DNA from: Doryteuthis pealeii
Taxonomy: Eukaryota > Mollusca > Cephalopoda > Myopsida > Loliginidae
Direction: 5' to 3'
Assembly (NCBI GenBank): GCA_023376005.1
Contig: CM042150.1
Location: 75,409,569-75,473,568, forward strand
DNA: 64,000 nt
A program made the position numbers and the translations under genes. Below the pieces are notes generated by a model. It was not told the origin of the DNA. It saw nothing but the letters and a program-made list of their open reading frames with translations, and made no database searches. Positions 25,166 through 34,932 of this stretch are shown here, one piece after another (position 1 is the first letter of the stretch; every line of letters begins with the position of its first letter).

Positions 25166-25771
25166 TTGCGCAGGCGTATTGGCCTTTGAGGAGAAATTAG
25201 TTCCTTTCGGCCAGGCTGATTAGAGGAGCAATCTTGACAATGCCGGGGTATTTTCGTCGGCCTTGGTTTTGGGGGCGGAGTGACATTGGGTGAGGCCTGG
25301 TCCCTAATGTTGAGGTGTGGGTGTTAGAGTTGGAGCCAATGGGATCAAGCATAGCACTAGGCAATGGTGTGGGTTTGGGTTTTGTGGTCAGCTTTTCAGG
25401 AAGCGTCGGTTTCTGAGTGTGATCCTACCTGATCCGTCCACTCGGAGCCGGTATTGTCGATGTGGGAGAACCTCAATGACGGTGCCTGTAGTGGTCCACC
25501 GGCGGTTTGATGGGTTTTGAATGGCTACTTTGTCACCATTCTGTAGCGGGTCAAGACTGTGTGTGTACCTATTGTATCTTTCCGACAGCAGGACATTCCG
25601 TTGACGAAAACTCTCCTCACGACGTTGTGCTGCGGCTATCCATTCAGAATTTGTAGAGGATAGGTCTCAATGGGATCGAATCCCGGAGTCGGCGGTGGAG
25701 CAGCAACTGCGCGGGATAGGCCGATGCCTTGAATGGGAGTATTGCGGTATTGGAGGATTGCTTGGGCAACA

Positions 25772-26470
25772 CTATCGTTGTCTAGTGAACCCTGAGGGCC
25801 TGTTGCCATGGATTATCCTTTTGGCAGTTTTGACAGCGAGTTCCGCTCGGCCATTGGATTGAGGGTATGCTACTGATGATTTTCTATGTTTTAAACACCA
25901 TGACTTGAGAAACTGATGAAATTGCTCAGAATTAAAAGGAGGGCCACCGTCACTACTCAGCTCTTCAGGAGTACCATAAGTGTGGAAGAGTTTCCTACAA
26001 ATAGATATTAATCTTTTAGTGGTGGCATGACCAGGTTTTAGGTGATATAAGATGATCCAGCCCGTGAGTCGGTCTGCGCAAACAAGGTATGCAATATGCC
26101 CAACGTAAAATATATCCATTACTATTTGTTGGAAGGGCCAATCTGGAGTTGCTGTTAAAGTGATTGGCTCGAGGGGTTGGGATGGGGCGATACTGGTGCA
26201 CACCCGACAATTATTCCTGAAATTGCGTATGGATGCGTTCATACCAGGCCAATACACTGAATCGTTTGCACGAGCTTTCATGCCCTCTACACCCTGATGA
26301 GCTGAATGTAGGCAATGTAGCACTTTCCCTTGTAGGGTCCTAGGTACGATAATTCTTTCGTCCATCAGTGCTAAGCCTCTGTCCGTGGTGAGTCTGTGAC
26401 GTACCTCCCAGAAATGGCGGATTCCTGGTTCGACCTGAGAACGTATAGAAGGAAATCCTTGTTCAATCAC
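25772..26470 (-). CDS. Integrase fragment of Ty3-type element
   Basis: A 232-residue open frame with a zinc-binding HHCC module: H55/H58 in LHSAHQG, C88 and C91 in NNCRVCTS. The catalytic core follows with D119 (IVMDIF), D174 (SSDGGPPF) and E210 (SNGRAE), giving a D-D(54)-35-E pattern as expected for retroviral-type integrases. The final nine residues after HGN are out of frame, and the continuing C-terminal module lies in another frame down to 25388. The family function is insertion of element cDNA into chromosomes. Nothing in the visible tail resembles a chromodomain. Confidence 0.88.
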   Translation of the reverse strand: MIEQGFPSIRSQVEPGIRHFWEVRHRLTTDRGLALMDERIIVPRTLQGKVLHCLHSAHQGVEGMKARANDSVYWPGMNASIRNFRNNCRVCTSIAPSQPLEPITLTATPDWPFQQIVMDIFYVGHIAYLVCADRLTGWIILYHLKPGHATTKRLISICRKLFHTYGTPEELSSDGGPPFNSEQFHQFLKSWCLKHRKSSVAYPQSNGRAELAVKTAKRIIHGNRPSGFTRQR

Positions 26471-26665
26471 CTTTAAAAGTGATGTGTAATGCTGATCATT
26501 CTGGCCAGATGCACGAATATGGTCAAGTGATATGATATTGTTTGCTATCCCTACAATTCGTCATTGCCTGATGGGTCACTGATTCCATTAAGTCATCTAT
26601 GTCGTCAGAGAGGTGTGTGTCCTGGTTAGAAGGTTGTGTTGAGAATAAAGTAGTAAGGGCTTCTA

Positions 26666-28066
26666 CTATGGCAACTGGGTTGCGGGATATGGCATCAGAA
26701 CCCTTGTGCCACTTGCCGGGCAGTGCTGAATGGTAAAGAAATATCTTAGGGACCTCTCCTTCAGTTTAAATAGGCGTGGGTTGTGAATCTTACTAAGGTC
26801 CCTATCACCAAATACCCCTGTTAAAGGCTGGTGGTCTGTGACCACTATTACATTAGGGCATCCCATGATAAACATGCGGCATTTGTCTAATAACCAGGCG
26901 ATTGCAGCTGCTTCGCCCTCAATGGGTGCATATCGGCGCTCTGCGTCAGTGCAGAATCTGCTACCTGCAAATATGATGCGCCAGCCCTCTGTGCAACAAA
27001 CTGGAGCCTTGTCTGTGGGGCATGTGCAGTGTTTTTGGAGCAATAAAAAACCCATACCTTCTTTGCTCCAGTCTGGGGCAAGGCAGGTTGCGTGATTCAT
27101 GTCAAAGCTTGTAACTCCCTTCTTTACCAAGCCAACGATAACCTCCTTAGATTTGCGGAACGCGTTCTCGAAATCTTGGTTCCACGTAAAGTGTGAATTT
27201 TGTTTGACCAGGTCTCGAAAAGGAGCCATTATGGGGCTTAGGGAGTATGCCCATGCCACTTGATTAACCAACCCAAACCATGACCTTGCGTCGGTTATGT
27301 TCTTTGGGATAGGGAAGTTTTTTATTGCATTGAGTAGTTCTTTGGAAGGGGCAACTCCTGTTGGTGTTATTTGGAGACCACCAAATTGAACCACATCCTG
27401 ACAAAATTGGAATTTTTCCTTGTTGAGCGTGATCCCATTTTCTGCACACAGTGACAAATAATCAAAGGTATGATAAAAAGCACCTTCTATATTTTCGTCA
27501 TAGAGTAGGGTATCATCAACTACCTTAACTTTGCGGGGAACATCTCTGATTATTTCATCATATCTGCGTGTATAGGCATCGCCGGAGGCTAAATATCCCT
27601 GGGGCATTCGCAGATACATAAAACGACCCCACTCAGTGATGAAGGTAGTGAGTGGTTGTGATTCCTCATCTAGAGGGATTGAATGATAGCCATCCATAGC
27701 ATCTAAGACAGTTTTCTTAGTGTTGGAAGGTACCTGTAATGCCAATTGGAATGGCGAGCTGGTGTGGTGTGTCTCTCGCTTGCATTGGGAGTTCAAATAT
27801 TGGTAGTCTACCGTTCTTCTAGGCCTCCCGTCTTTCTTTGCAGTTATTACCATTGTGCTGCACCAGTTAGTGGGGGTGCCAATGGGTACTGGGGCGAGGA
27901 TACCCCTTTTGACATCATCCCAAAGGGCCTGTCGTACCTTCTCTTTAAAATGATATGGTACTGGGATAGGGTTATGTCTTGCTTTGGGGGTTGATCCTTC
28001 CTTGAGGTGTATGTGGGCTGGGGGCCCAGCCATAGCAGGAAATTTTCCGTTTTTGTTGAAAGTCAT
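26666..28066 (-). CDS. Reverse transcriptase-RNase H fragment of Ty3-type element
   Basis: The 466-residue open frame begins at an ATG contributed by the truncated LTR (ATGACT) and runs straight into the region before the reverse transcriptase fingers. Visible motifs: fingers 'NWCSTMVITAKKDGRPRRTV' near residues 67-86; motif A with aspartate D122 in LDAMDGYHSI; motif B 'LRMPQGYLASGDAY' at 152-165; motif C as V-V-D-D at 182-185, where the first tyrosine of the usual YxDD is valine; thumb 'FGGLQITPTGV' at 228-238. RNase H follows with likely acidic residues D332 (PDWSKEGMG), E383/E385 (PIEGEAAA) and D411 (TDHQPL). The frame is lost after 'FTIQHCP' at about residue 450, and the last 16 residues are out of frame. 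Such enzymes copy element RNA into DNA in cytoplasmic particles. This one lacks gag and protease. Confidence 0.88.
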   Translation of the reverse strand: MTFNKNGKFPAMAGPPAHIHLKEGSTPKARHNPIPVPYHFKEKVRQALWDDVKRGILAPVPIGTPTNWCSTMVITAKKDGRPRRTVDYQYLNSQCKRETHHTSSPFQLALQVPSNTKKTVLDAMDGYHSIPLDEESQPLTTFITEWGRFMYLRMPQGYLASGDAYTRRYDEIIRDVPRKVKVVDDTLLYDENIEGAFYHTFDYLSLCAENGITLNKEKFQFCQDVVQFGGLQITPTGVAPSKELLNAIKNFPIPKNITDARSWFGLVNQVAWAYSLSPIMAPFRDLVKQNSHFTWNQDFENAFRKSKEVIVGLVKKGVTSFDMNHATCLAPDWSKEGMGFLLLQKHCTCPTDKAPVCCTEGWRIIFAGSRFCTDAERRYAPIEGEAAAIAWLLDKCRMFIMGCPNVIVVTDHQPLTGVFGDRDLSKIHNPRLFKLKERSLRYFFTIQHCPASGTRVLMPYPATQLP

Positions 28067-28136
28067 TTCCAGACTGCAGGTTCAATCCTGGCTAAGGGTG
28101 AAAGTAACACAGAATGACAATTATCAGTATTCTACA
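28061..28136 (-). repeat. Truncated 5' LTR (76 bp)
   Basis: All 76 bp are identical to the first 76 bp of the 3' LTR at 25065-25140. The LTR start TGTAGAATACTG lies at 28136, and the sequence stops at ATGACT, where pol begins. The rest of the LTR, primer-binding site, gag and protease are missing. The adjacent 5 bp GCGAG (28137-28141) would be the target duplication but has no partner at the other end. Confidence 0.85.
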
Positions 28137-28245
28137 GCGAGTGTGTGTATTGTGTTAGTAAAGATTGTGAATCAATAGAGATATCTATTTCTGTTATAAG
28201 ACAATAAAACTTTTTAATAATTTAGAACAGAACCTTTGCGATTAA

Positions 28246-28246
28246 C

Positions 28247-28309
<63 letters not shown>

Positions 28310-28312
28310 TAT
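28246..28312. repeat. Compound (AC)n(AT)n microsatellite
   Basis: AC units to 28272, then AT units with one slip near 28302. Confidence 0.95.
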
Positions 28313-30082
28313 GGAACTGATTGTATTCTTTATGACCCGCACACGCGTTGAAAATAGAATTTGTCGCAACAAGTTAAAGAAACCAATATACATGAACATT
28401 CATTTTAACATAAAAATACAAATATTAATAAATACTTCCGTTCATTTATTTCATAAACTCAGTTCCGTTGTTTTGCCCACCTGATTCGTATATAACGAAA
28501 CTCTGATCTAATTACCTTCCCTATTGTGTCACATCATACTCGTGTGGAGGGTTGGGCAAATACATAAACTGTAAAATGATTTTTGAGGGAAAATTCATTG
28601 AAATGGCTGCAACAATTCGGCCCCCTCCTACAGTTGGTTTTGTAAAAAAAAATATTATATTTTTGTTTGGGCCATGGTGCCTTCCAGGGTTTGAAATTAG
28701 CGGAGTGAATTTTTAAGGGCCTGTGGTTGGTCAGTTGTGACGTCACAGAGGGGACGGGGGTGACTTCTTCACCACAATCCTCTTCTTCAACTTGGAACTG
28801 TTCGGTACAGACGTGAGCGATAAACTCTCTCGGGCTAAAAGCCCAACCTTCCTCCATTCGGTTTGACCGCTATGAAGAGCAGGTTAGCTCTCGGGCTAAA
28901 GGCCGCTGGTTTTTGACATCTTCGGTCGGTAATTTTAAAGAGAACTCTCTTTGGGGCGTGACTGTCCTGGTAAAAGGGAATCTTAAGAATTGCATCTTTG
29001 AAGAAGAAGCAAAAGAATTTTGAGAAGATTCGAGAACGAATCAAATTTTATGGTGAATTATATTATTATATCTATGGGTCTTAAATTGAAGAAAATTAAA
29101 GGAAGAACTTTGAAGGAGGAAAGGAAGAAAGTTAAAGGTTAAAAGAAAGAAGAGAAGAAGAAAACAACGGAAAACACCAAACTCTGTCACAACTGAAACT
29201 GGAAAAATTCCCAACCAAAAACTATTTCGTTTTTTTTTTCTCCACTCGCCTCCCGGCAAGTAATTTTGTTAATGTTTTGTATTGTTTGTTTTATATGTTT
29301 TTTTTTTTGTGTTATGAAAACATCTGCACGAGAAAATTTGTGCAATCCTTGAGCAGATAAATTCAGAGTAGTGTTATTGTTAAATAAAACATAGTTAATT
29401 TTGATAGTAAGTGTTTGTCTCGTCCTTTTGACTTTTGTGATTCATTTTCCTCAGTATGTCATTTGCACTTGTTTTGTTTTTATTTTTTATTTGTTACTTG
29501 CGTCGAATTCTGTTTAACAACAGCAGAATTCCGACAAAACACACCAAACCAAACTTAGTAGTCGATAGTGTATTTAAATAATAGATTCTTCTTTACTACA
29601 AAGACAATGTAATCCAGTACTCCCAGTCTCAAGTTCTTCAGAAGATTCTATGTAGATCTCTTGTTCTCCGACCGAGATTTTAATGAAATGGTTCCAGGTG
29701 CCTCGGTTTATGTCCTAACCCATTCTTTAAACATATCTCAGTTAAGAAATACCTTAAATATGTATTCTTTTAACGGAGACACTTGACACTAAGTTTGAAC
29801 AGAAAATAATTTATGTTATTCAAAAATTTTGTTAAATGGAAAACCTTACATGGGAAATATTAAATCTTACTCCATAACAAGTAGGAGTCTCGAAAGTTCT
29901 CGAAGAGAGGTCGAGAGGACGAAAAAACGAAGGTGGTCTCCATTTCAGGAAGGGAAAGATACATGGTTACAAAAATTAAACTTTCACTTACATTTATTTC
30001 GGATGTTACAAGTTCTTCAGACCGGAAGAAAGATGATCGTTTCTGTTTTTGTATTACCTTTCCTGTTTGATTTACACCTCAA
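28313..30082. other. Unclassified stretch with GC-richer block; no gene supported
   Basis: A GC-richer block at 28680-29010 contains a repeated TCTCGGGCTAAA(A/G)GCC motif (near 28828 and 28892). It is followed by purine-rich sequence and, at 29383, an AATAAA signal. This arrangement resembles an LTR or an untranslated exon but matches nothing else in the window. A minus-strand open frame at 28534-28857 has no recognisable domain. Confidence 0.4.
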
Positions 30083-30785
30083 TTATTGAAATTTTATATT
30101 ATTATCTTCGGTCTACACCGGGACTTATACCCCTAGGGGACTGTCACCGACACAGCAGCAACAGCAGCCATCTCTATCATCAATGGTCACGTGGTGATAC
30201 CTTTAAAAAAGCCGTGTCACTAGCGATTCCTTCTCTTTTAGTTGTAACCCTTCTAAGGGCTCACTGCTGGGTTCGGCCCTCCACGTTCCCCTCATTTTGG
30301 TTGTACCCTTCTGACTGCTACTACAGGTAAGGGCTTTGCTCTCTCTCTCTCTTACTACGAACTGGACTTACGGATAGAAATACCCAAGACGGACTTCATC
30401 TATATCCTGCTTCTGGACTTTGAGAGATTGCTATCTTTTGACCCATGAAGGCTGATAGCAAATTACCTTTTATCACCAGGATAACAACTAAGGGAGCCGA
30501 CGAGATAATTGCAACATCGGACAGGCTTCACACTTTGTTACCAATGCAGTCAATAGGCTGCCAGCAGAAATAAACTTTTTGCAACCTAAATAACCCACAA
30601 ACAATTAATTACGGCTTACCCAGAACGGTGCTGTAACCAAAACTCAACTAAACAATAACATACGGCTTATACCTCACGTGCGGGTGTCGCTAACTTCTAA
30701 AAGAACTGTTTTAAACCTTTGTGTACCCTTTTTTATGTGCATATATGTATTAAAACTGCTGCAGTTCATGTCGTTGTTAACTCGT
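30083..30785 (+). repeat. Dispersed repeat F, copy F1
   Basis: About 700 bp, homologous in reverse orientation to 52246-53073. Both begin at TATTGAAATTTTAT followed by a TTATCTTC block. Both contain CCCCTAGGG, GTCACGTGGTGAT, ACCCATGAAGGCTGATAGCA and GTTGCAAAAAGTTTAT (reverse strand), and end in TGTATTAAAACTG. Both keep a GGTAAG splice-donor-like site (30325 here) and an AATAAA signal (30569). It may be an LTR or the leader of an unclassified retroelement; no protein was recognised. Confidence 0.75.
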
Positions 30786-31099
30786 TCCTTGACGTCATAA
30801 TTCCGCCCTTTCTCTTCTGCTTACCCCCCGTTAACCACCTTAATTTTTATACAATAACATCTTTTTAAATTACACCCAGAATTGTCTTGAATTCTCTGAA
30901 ACTACGAGGGAACCGATTGGCTAATTACCAGCCAATAAATTGCGTTCCCGTCTATTCTTGAAAGATAACTTGCAACGAGGGTATGAAAGAGAAGTAAAAT
31001 TAACCCTCGCCAGTAGACGAACAGAGACTCACCACCGAGAAGACGAGAGCGACTTTCTACACTGTCTCTAGTCCACTTCGGCACCTGAAATATGACATG

Positions 31100-31139
<40 letters not shown>

Positions 31140-32130
31140 GAGAATTAACTCATCCCCTACCATGACTGCGACACACTAACAATCACAAGAAAATAGGCAT
31201 ACTTTCTTTTTATTTAACAACAAAAATGTATGAAATTAGCAAATCGTCTCCTCATTTCTCATAATGTTAACACTTGTCTTTTATATCTACTTATCATTGT
31301 TTTTTTTTCTTTTTTGTGAGTGTGTTGCCTTATTAACGCTGGTATGGAAAAATGTATCGACTCCTCCCATGTAAGTCGTAAGAAAGGGGAAAAAAGACAA
31401 GCCAAATAGATAAATTCAACAATGTTTATATAATAGAGCGAATAATTGCTAAAACATATTCTTTTAGTGGTTAAAGTCTTACAATAGAATAAAGTTCAGT
31501 CTATATTTGTGGTCAATTTATCTTGTTCAGTGTTCGTAGCTGCTTTTGTTAGTTCAGGATTTTTGACTTCAGGGCTTCCCCATGCGCAGAGGGGCTCAAG
31601 TCTGCTTCCAGGCTATGCCCGCTTCTCCCGTATCTGCCCTTTGACTGTCCAGGTTTATTAGGTGCTGACTGTCTGCCCCTGTCCAGGTTATTAGCTTCTC
31701 CATCTCTCGGGTTATCGGGTTCTTAGTACCCCTACTTTTCGACTCCTGCTTGATTTGGGGCTATATTCATTCTTTACATAAGTGGAATCGTTCCTCAACA
31801 TTAGGGGGGTAACCCATATTTTTCATACTGGCCTGGAAAATCTACTCGCGGACAGAATGACAAAAATGTTATACCCGTAACAATTCCCTCATGTTCACAC
31901 CAACTTACACATCAATATGTTATTTGAGTTGTATCAAAAATGGTAAAATTTAACGGTCTGTAGTTCCTCTAAAAAAGCGATAACTTCTACGCTCATAGGT
32001 TTATCATTCTCCCCAAGTGGTAACTACATTCTAGAACAAATTCAGTTGTAGGAAAAAAGCAATTCCCGTGTTAATAAAATACACTAAGTTTACTGAAGAT
32101 AAGTTTATTGGTGGTCGATAGTGACCTCCA
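30786..32130. other. Non-coding stretch with (AC)n tract
   Basis: An AC microsatellite lies at 31102-31137. A GC-richer, CTGCC-rich patch at 31540-31740 is unclassified. No gene seen. Confidence 0.45.
31102..31137. repeat. (AC)n microsatellite
   Basis: Uninterrupted AC tract. Confidence 0.95.
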
Positions 32131-32616
32131 ATTTGACGTGTCGAATTTACCCCCCTCCTATATTTAACACAATGAAACTTGCATAAAGGTTAATATTATC
32201 TTCAAAATGTTTGGACCATTCAAAAGAAGAAACATTAAAAAAACTCCTGATGATTTAAAAAAAAAATTTCAGCTCATGGAAATAATGAAAATTATGAACG
32301 AAAACAATGTTTACATTTTTGCATCGTTAAATCAATTGAAATTTAACGTAGCCAAAAACTACCGGCTTTTAAAAAATATTCGATGAAAAATCAACTAACA
32401 GTCAAATTCTTATGAAAATTTCGATAATTGCTTAATTTTTGATGAAGTGATGTTTCAAATAGGTTTTTCCTAAAATATATTAGGGGAAATATTTTTACAA
32501 AGTCTACCTCCCTATATTATTTCATGAAATCTGAAAAAAAGAATCGATAAAAAACGATTTTTAATTTTTTTTCTATGAAGAGTCTGAATAATTATATCAG
32601 ATTTCTATAAGTTTCT

Positions 32617-32737
32617 ATACGGGATTCTTTTAGTAAAAGAACCATGACTACTGAATTCTGCTAAAAAATGTCATAATATTGACATTTCTTAGCAGAATTC
32701 TGTATTTATGGTTCTGTAACTAAAAAAAATCCCGTAT
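32617..32737. mobile_element. Near-perfect palindromic MITE (foldback)
   Basis: The two 60-bp arms pair across a centre at about 32676 (AATGTCATAATATTGACATT). Outer ends read TACGGGATT...AATCCCGTA and are flanked by TA on both sides, which fits a TA target duplication as used by Tc1/mariner elements. No coding capacity. Confidence 0.8.
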
Positions 32738-32756
32738 ATATGTATATAGATACATA

Positions 32757-32786
32757 TATACGGGATTTTTTTAGTAACAGAACCAG
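32757..32786. repeat. Extra solitary arm of the palindromic MITE
   Basis: TATACGGGATTTTTTTAGTA and the following AACCAG repeat the terminal arm of the adjacent palindrome in the left-arm orientation, separated from it by about 20 bp. SINE D3 starts directly after it. Confidence 0.75.
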
Positions 32787-32921
32787 TCGGTGCAAAGCTG
32801 GTTTGAATTCAGTTTTCCTTCTCTTAGACTGGTTGTCTAACCAGGTCTAAAGAGCTCATCTACTCTACTATTTACTTATAGCTAGGTTTAGAAGAGATGG
32901 ATTTGTGCCTTTCCCAAGATG
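32787..32921 (-). repeat. SINE D, copy D3 (partial)
   Basis: Strongly similar to 34.33-34.47 kb: CTGGTTTGAATTCAGTTTTC, GACTGGTTGTCTAA, AGAGCTCATCTACTCTACTA and TGCCTTTCCCAAG. It lacks head and tail and lies inside the 32.1-33.0 kb element. Confidence 0.8.
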
Positions 32922-33028
32922 TATTTAATGTTTCTTCTTTTGAATGGTTCAACAATTTTGAAGATGATATTAACCTTTATTCAAGTTACATTGTGTTAAA
33001 TATAGGGGGTAAATTAGACGCGGCAAAT

Positions 33029-33467
33029 GTTCTATAAGCTTATGACATGGCATCTGCAACAACAAAACGTGTCTTCAATTGGCGAACAGACAATAATAGG
33101 GAAACAGAGCATAGCAAGTAAATTTGTTGATGTGTACATATCCATAGCAACAAACATAGATCGGGGACTGTTCCACTGTATTGTTATTGTTTGTTGGCTA
33201 AAGCCGTCTTGTTTTAACTGGCACGCAAATTACAACGAATACTTTTGTAGTGAAAATAATTAGCCAGTTTATTATTGGTAATTATGTCGAATAATTAAGT
33301 TATATTGTAATTTGATTATGACAATGACTGACTATTTGCAAAATTTACAAAATTCTTTAAGGAGGTTAATGCTACAGATTGTTTTGGTTGGACTTGCCAT
33401 TCTAACTGAGCTGGTTACTAAAGGTATAGTAAAATATTATTACTTGTATGTTTTTTAAGAAATCTTT

Positions 33468-33562
<95 letters not shown>

Positions 33563-34233
33563 AAAAGTATTACCGTTTTTCTTAAATTTTTCTTAGTTTT
33601 TCGTAAAAGTTTTTAAATGTAAAAAAAAACAAAAAACAAAAAAAAAACAATAAAAAAACAAATCGTCTCTCAGACGTAGAGAACAACCACCGCTTCCGAC
33701 TGTAATCGAACACTTTTCCCAACCCATGATTCAAACAGGTATGCAACAAAAATAAATAAAATAATTACAATAGTAATAAAAATAGAAAGAAAGCTTGTCC
33801 ACAAATTATATCGATTTGGCTATATGTAGTTTTATCTGTTGTTATTTTTTTTTTTTTACTTGGTAAAATGAAATAAATGAATAAATCTAGTTTGTCTGCA
33901 TGAAACTTGTATTTAAAAATAAACATTCTACTGCAAATATTCTTCCAACGATAAAATGTGCGAGTAAGTGAATATACGCAGGAAATTGTGCATGGGACCT
34001 GCTGGCTCTGCAACTGGGCTGGGTAGATCCCGAAGACGCGACGTATTCGAGGAATCACAGAAAAATCTATAAAAGAAAATAACAAGGAAGCAAATTCGAA
34101 AATATATTTATTCAATTTTTTTTAACAAAATACCCTATTTATAGATACATTCGTTCAGATATGATAAAGTACTGAATTTAAAAAATTGAAATCAGATAAA
34201 TAGCATAATTTTGGTTGATTTCTTTTAAATTCG

Positions 34234-34236
<3 letters not shown>
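33029..34236. other. Non-coding stretch with long (AG)n tract
   Basis: Apart from the AG array at 33471-33559 and A-rich runs near 33630, no repeat family or gene was recognised. Confidence 0.45.
33471..33559. repeat. (AG)n microsatellite 2
   Basis: About 44 AG units. The bases at 33567-33601 are identical to those following the AG array at 8.6 kb. Confidence 0.95.

Positions 34237-34286
<50 letters not shown>
34237..34286. repeat. (AT)n microsatellite, tail of SINE D4
   Basis: The AT tract directly continues the 3' end (minus strand GGTTGGGTATATATA) of SINE D4. Confidence 0.9.
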
Positions 34287-34288
<2 letters not shown>

Positions 34289-34525
34289 CAACCCATCCGC
34301 CACGGACAGGATGTGACATAAGATCATTTTGTAGGCGGAGTAAAGCTGGTTTGAATTCAGTTTTCCTTTTCCTAGACTGGTTGTCTAAGCAGAGCTAAAG
34401 AGCTCATCTACTCTACTATTTACTTATAGCTAGGGTTAGAACAGATGGATTTATGCCTTTCCCAAGGGTATTAACTAGCACGAAGTGAAACACAAACAGC
34501 CTCGTACATGATTTCCAACGACGCT
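34287..34525 (-). repeat. SINE D, copy D4
   Basis: A near-complete copy. On the minus strand: GAGGCTGTTTGTGTTTCACT, CTTGGGAAAGGCATAAATCC, AAGTAAATAGTAGAGTAGAT, TAGACAACCAGTCTAGGAAA, CTTATGTCACATCCTGTCCG and a terminal GGATGGGTTGGGTA that runs into (AT)n. Confidence 0.85.
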
Positions 34526-34866
34526 TTTCCATTAGGCTATGAACAGAAATAATAATTTATATAAGATTTTTCTCTGGTTATTTTTCTTATGAATGCTATA
34601 AAGTTTAATGTACTTGTAAGAACCTTCTACTCGGGTTTTATTTTCTCAAATATCAAAATTCGGAGCATTGGGATTTGATTACAATAAATTAAAGAGCGGG
34701 ACTGCCCGTAATTTCGTCTTTTAAAACATCCTATGAGTTTCATTGAAAGAATTGAATCAAGTAAATTAACAGAATGCAGAATTGAGAATTAACAATAATT
34801 GTATAACAAGAAATGCAAACTTGAATATAGAGTTGAGAACGGTGAAATGTGATTCTAATGTGTTTG

Positions 34867-34869
<3 letters not shown>

Positions 34870-34930
<61 letters not shown>
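34870..34930. repeat. (AG)n microsatellite 3
   Basis: About 30 AG units. Unlike the other two AG arrays, its flanks are not shared. Confidence 0.95.

Positions 34931-34932
<2 letters not shown>

Larger units (their letters stand above)
25388..28066 (-). pseudogene. Ty3-type pol, 5'-deleted and frameshifted
   Basis: This span is the pol of an LTR retrotransposon, covering reverse transcriptase, RNase H, integrase core and the integrase C-terminal module in that order on the minus strand. That order (integrase after RNase H) is diagnostic of the Ty3/mdg4 group. No gag or protease is present: pol joins directly to a 76-bp LTR remnant at 28061. Reading frame is lost near 26735, just after RNase H, and again near 25800, inside the integrase C-terminal region. 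After the second shift an open frame continues to a stop at 25388-25390 and includes 'RWTTTGTVIEVLPHRQYR', a GPY/F-like integrase tail. With these breaks the copy cannot make a working polyprotein. It could still template trans-mobilised RNA only if promoter and packaging signals survived, which they do not appear to. Confidence 0.9.
32131..33028. mobile_element. Terminal-inverted-repeat element, 898 bp, without genes
   Basis: The first ~110 bp (32131-32240) and last ~105 bp (32924-33028) are inverted repeats of each other. Paired blocks include ATTTAACACAATG with CATTGTGTTAAAT, AAAGGTTAATATTATCTTCA with its complement, and CATTCAAAAGAAGAAACATT with AATGTTTCTTCTTTTGAATG. No transposase is encoded. 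A palindromic MITE and a SINE D fragment lie inside, so this is the oldest layer of the nest. The superfamily is not assigned and the exact ends and target duplication are uncertain. Confidence 0.8.

Noticed and set aside
26838..27095. Plus-strand open frame inside the Ty3-type pol
   Set aside because: Antisense shadow of the RNase H coding region.
28534..28857. Minus-strand 107-residue frame as host gene
   Set aside because: No domain recognised. The GC-richer block has LTR- or leader-like features, and the frame continues into low-complexity sequence.
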